Shown: positions 61,614 to 64,000 of the stretch, in pieces
Numbering within the stretch: the stretch's first letter is position 1
Layout: each line of letters starts with the position of its first letter
DNA from: Embleya scabrispora
Lineage (GTDB): Bacteria > Actinomycetota > Actinomycetes > Streptomycetales > Streptomycetaceae
Direction: 5' to 3'
NCBI RefSeq assembly: GCF_002024165.1
Contig: NZ_MWQN01000001.1
Coordinates: 5,270,001-5,334,000 of the forward strand
Length of the DNA: 64,000 nt
The notes under the pieces: model-generated
Told to the model about the DNA's origin: nothing
What the model saw: only the letters and a program-made list of their open reading frames with translations
Database searches by the model: none
Translations under genes and position numbers: made by a program

Positions 61614-64000
61614 CCGACACCGCCGTTCCGGGCGCGGGCATCCCGCGCCCGCTGGTGATCGTGGTCGACCTGCGCACCGAGTACGACACGGTGATGGCGG
61701 CCCGGACCTTCGCCGACGTACAGACCGCCTACGCGCGCACCCGGGTGCCCGCCGGGACCCGCAACGTGGACGCCGACCGGGTGCTCGTGCTCGACTCCGT
61801 CGACGAGTTGGTGGCGCACCGGCACGCGTACGAGCGGATCTTCGCCGGCATGTACAGCAAGGTCGTGTGCGTCGCGGTCGGCGCGCCCGTGGACGGCTCG
61901 ATCGTGCTGCGCCGACCCGGCCAGCTCGCGGGCAGCGACGCGGCCACGCTGTGGGTCGGCGACGTCCGGGGCACCGAATGGGCGCCGGGACGGGCACCCG
62001 GCGTGGTGCTCACCCCCGACGACGCGGACGCGCTCGCGCCGCTGGTCGACGTGCTGAGCCAGCCCGAGGTGTTCGACCAGGTGCTCGCCGGGGTGACCGA
62101 GATGCCCCGCTCGATCGCCGCCCCCGGGATGAACGTGTTCGTGCACCGGATCCGGGACGACGCGGTACAGCGGGCCCGGATACGCGCCGTGCAGCGGCTG
62201 GCCGGCGCCGAGGGCGGGGTCGACGAACCCTGGCCGGAGCCGCTGGCGGCGCTGGCCGACGAGCAGGGCGCCGGGTTGGCCACCACCACCGGCGGGGTGC
62301 GCGAGTGCGTGCGTCCGGACGGTGTGCTCGGGGTGCGGTGGGCGCATGCCGAGCAGGGGTTCAAGCGGGCCCAGCAGCGGCTGACCGCGCTGGCCGCGCC
62401 GGTCGCGCTCTACGGCTCGGCCGGGCGGGGCGGGCGCTCGATCGACGGCGAGATCGCCGACGCGGCGACCGTGCTGCGGGACTACCGGGACCTGGTCCGG
62501 CAGACCGTGGGCCGGGGCGCGGCCGGATTCGACGCGGACGGGCGGGCCTGGCTGGACCAGGTCGGCGTGGTCATCCCGGAGCCCCCCGGGCTCGGCGCGA
62601 ACTCGGTGGCCGCGGCCCTGTACACCCGTACCGCCGCCGCCTTCGACCGCCCCGAGGGGCTGCGCGGGCTGGCCGAACGACTGCGCGAACTCGCCGACCG
62701 GATCACCCCCGGGGCGGGCGCCGCCCGGGCCCACGAGGTGGACCAGAGCTGCTCGGACGGCTTCCTCACCCGCTACCTGCGCCCGGCCGCGTTCCCGCTC
62801 GGCCCGGCCCACGTCGGCATCGTCGCCGGCCTGCTGGTCGGCGCGTTCCTGACCGCCCTGTGGCCCGCCTTCGGCGTGGCCGGCGCCGGGTTGGCGGTGG
62901 TGCTCGCGCTGTTCGGATCGATCCTGATCACCGCCCGGCGCCCGGACCGCGAGGGCCGGGCCGTGCTGCCGCCCGAGGCGCTGCCGATGATCGTGGTCAC
63001 CGGCCTGGTGACCCTGGTCGGCGCGGTCTGCGGGGTGCTCGCGGGGCGGGCGTGGGATCCGCCGACCGGCGTCGGGCCGCTCGCCCTGGTGCTCGGCCTG
63101 GCCGTACTGCTCGTGCTGCCCGGCCTGGACTGGCGGTTGCGGGTGCGGCACTGGGACCACGTGCTCGGCCTGGGCGCGGCCACCCGTGCGCTGCACGGGC
63201 TGCACGGGCTGCTCGTGCGCACCGTGTGGAACGACTGGGCGCTGGCCGGCCCGCGCCGCGAGGCGGTGGACCGGGCCACCGTGCTGGCCGCGTTGCTGGA
63301 GGAGAGCGCCACACTCCTGACCGACGACGCGGCCGCGCTGGAGCGGCAGTTCACCGGCGAGCCGGCCGGACCGGACCCGGCCGCGGACACCTTCGGCAGC
63401 GGCGGTCGCCCGACCCCGGGCTTCCCCTCCGCGCCGGCGTACCCCGGCGGAGGCAATCCCGGCACCGGCGGCTACCCGCCGCCGGGGCGCCCGGTACCGC
63501 CGTATCCCGGCGCGGAGGCCTTCGGCACCGGTGCCTACCCGCCCCCCGGCCGTCCCGCGCCGCCCTCTGGCCCGCCGCCGGGCGCGGCCGGGGCGAGCCT
63601 GTACGACACCGTGCTCGGCGACCTCGTGGACGCGCTCCACGCCGCGTTCGAGCCGCTGTGGCCGCTCCTGGAGCGCGACCCGGCGGAGGTCTCCCGGCGC
63701 GGCGCGGCGCCCGAACTGCGACCCGTGCTGCGCGCGTACGCCGACCACCTCGCGCACAACGGGGTACAGGCCGCGCCGCCGTTCGGCCGGCAGGGCCAGG
63801 ACCGTCCGCACGTCGGCGAGGCGGTCGGCGGCGACGCGGACCGGATCGCCGAACTGCTCGGGCAGCCCGCGGCGCACTCGATGTTGCAGCTGTGCGCGAG
63901 CGACCAGCTGATCCTGCTCGACCACGCGCCGACGCACACCGTCAGCGTGCGCTTCGCCCCGCGCGGGGTGCGCCCCGCCGTGCGCGAGGCGCTGCGCGAG
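61610..64000 (+). CDS. Large four-TM protein of the VWA/tubulin system (partial)
   Basis: GTG 61610 overlaps the upstream stop (GTGA) and the frame is open to the window edge, at least 797 residues; the end is not in the window. Residues 1-390 are a soluble domain (LVIVVDLRTEYDTVMAARTF; YSKVVCVAVGAPVDG). Four hydrophobic helices lie at ~395-510 (VGIVAGLLVGAFLTALW; LAVVLALFGSILITA; MIVVTGLVTLVGAVCGVLAG; LALVLGLAVLLVLPGL). A Gly/Pro-rich linker (~600-660, GYPPPGRPVPPYPG) leads to another soluble domain (LYDTVLGDLVDALHAAFEPL). No family is recognised. It likely anchors the tubulin-like protein to the membrane. Confidence 0.75.
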   Translation, partial: MTDTAVPGAGIPRPLVIVVDLRTEYDTVMAARTFADVQTAYARTRVPAGTRNVDADRVLVLDSVDELVAHRHAYERIFAGMYSKVVCVAVGAPVDGSIVLRRPGQLAGSDAATLWVGDVRGTEWAPGRAPGVVLTPDDADALAPLVDVLSQPEVFDQVLAGVTEMPRSIAAPGMNVFVHRIRDDAVQRARIRAVQRLAGAEGGVDEPWPEPLAALADEQGAGLATTTGGVRECVRPDGVLGVRWAHAEQGFKRAQQRLTALAAPVALYGSAGRGGRSIDGEIADAATVLRDYRDLVRQTVGRGAAGFDADGRAWLDQVGVVIPEPPGLGANSVAAALYTRTAAAFDRPEGLRGLAERLRELADRITPGAGAARAHEVDQSCSDGFLTRYLRPAAFPLGPAHVGIVAGLLVGAFLTALWPAFGVAGAGLAVVLALFGSILITARRPDREGRAVLPPEALPMIVVTGLVTLVGAVCGVLAGRAWDPPTGVGPLALVLGLAVLLVLPGLDWRLRVRHWDHVLGLGAATRALHGLHGLLVRTVWNDWALAGPRREAVDRATVLAALLEESATLLTDDAAALERQFTGEPAGPDPAADTFGSGGRPTPGFPSAPAYPGGGNPGTGGYPPPGRPVPPYPGAEAFGTGAYPPPGRPAPPSGPPPGAAGASLYDTVLGDLVDALHAAFEPLWPLLERDPAEVSRRGAAPELRPVLRAYADHLAHNGVQAAPPFGRQGQDRPHVGEAVGGDADRIAELLGQPAAHSMLQLCASDQLILLDHAPTHTVSVRFAPRGVRPAVREALRE

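Noticed and set aside
57477-61997. 1506-codon frame antisense to the tubulin-like gene
   Set aside because: The plus-strand protein has nucleotide-binding motifs and coupled neighbours; the antisense product is low-complexity Arg/Ala/Pro.

Overview
The window is 64 kb of very GC-rich chromosome from a Streptomyces-like actinomycete (order Streptomycetales/Kitasatosporales; genus not decidable from this sequence). The evidence is strongly GC-biased third codon positions, many GTG and some TTG starts, four-base stop/start overlaps, and a gene order and gene content typical of Streptomyces: rRNA operon, tlyA, nadK, recN, a SteA/SteB pair, pyrG, Nudix hydrolase, ald, xerD, parA, scpA, scpB, rluB. 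No tRNA gene, CRISPR array, prophage or large biosynthetic cluster is visible.

1-14.5 kb: the 3' part of a 23S rRNA gene, 5S rRNA and a strong terminator are followed by housekeeping genes. These are a repeat-rich Arg/Asp/Gly protein with a TPR-like C-terminus (apparently frameshifted near its start), a DUF1015 protein, a small TPR protein, a NagD-like HAD phosphatase, an SCP2 protein, a phasin-like protein, tlyA, nadK and recN. A long palindrome precedes tlyA and a kilobase of tandemly duplicated non-coding DNA precedes recN.

14.5-17 kb: an accessory patch of hairpin-bearing tandem repeats, a truncated IS3-family element, a 30-bp tandem array and a small secreted protein.

17.6-29 kb: a coherent carbohydrate-uptake locus. 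A Tat-exported glycoside-hydrolase-like enzyme is divergent from a lipoprotein/two-permease sugar ABC importer, an SDR, a ManD-like enolase-superfamily dehydratase, a LacI repressor and an FAD oxidoreductase. Three near-identical 14-bp palindromes (consensus CTAATGCGNATTAG) lie at the three promoters of this locus and are the obvious candidate LacI operators.

29-33 kb: scrambled accessory DNA with a YdjM-like membrane protein, an orphan DUF397 gene joined directly to the tail of a lost ECF sigma factor, the sigma factor's former membrane partner, two small genes, and a decayed membrane-protein pseudogene.

33-54.8 kb: core cell-envelope and chromosome genes. The first run is steA-steB-MraY/WecA-like-murJ-glycosyltransferase, with overlapping or closely spaced reading frames, then a GH15 enzyme, pyrG, a Nudix hydrolase, a STAND/TPR protein with a mutated P-loop, ald, xerD with non-canonical catalytic residues, a ParA plus ribbon-helix-helix-like pair, scpA, scpB and rluB.

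55-64 kb: a three-gene system of a secreted/membrane-anchored VWA protein, a 1370-residue tubulin/FtsZ-like protein with a roughly 320-residue Arg/Asp-rich tail, and a large four-TM protein that runs off the window. This is the best candidate for a poorly described biological system.
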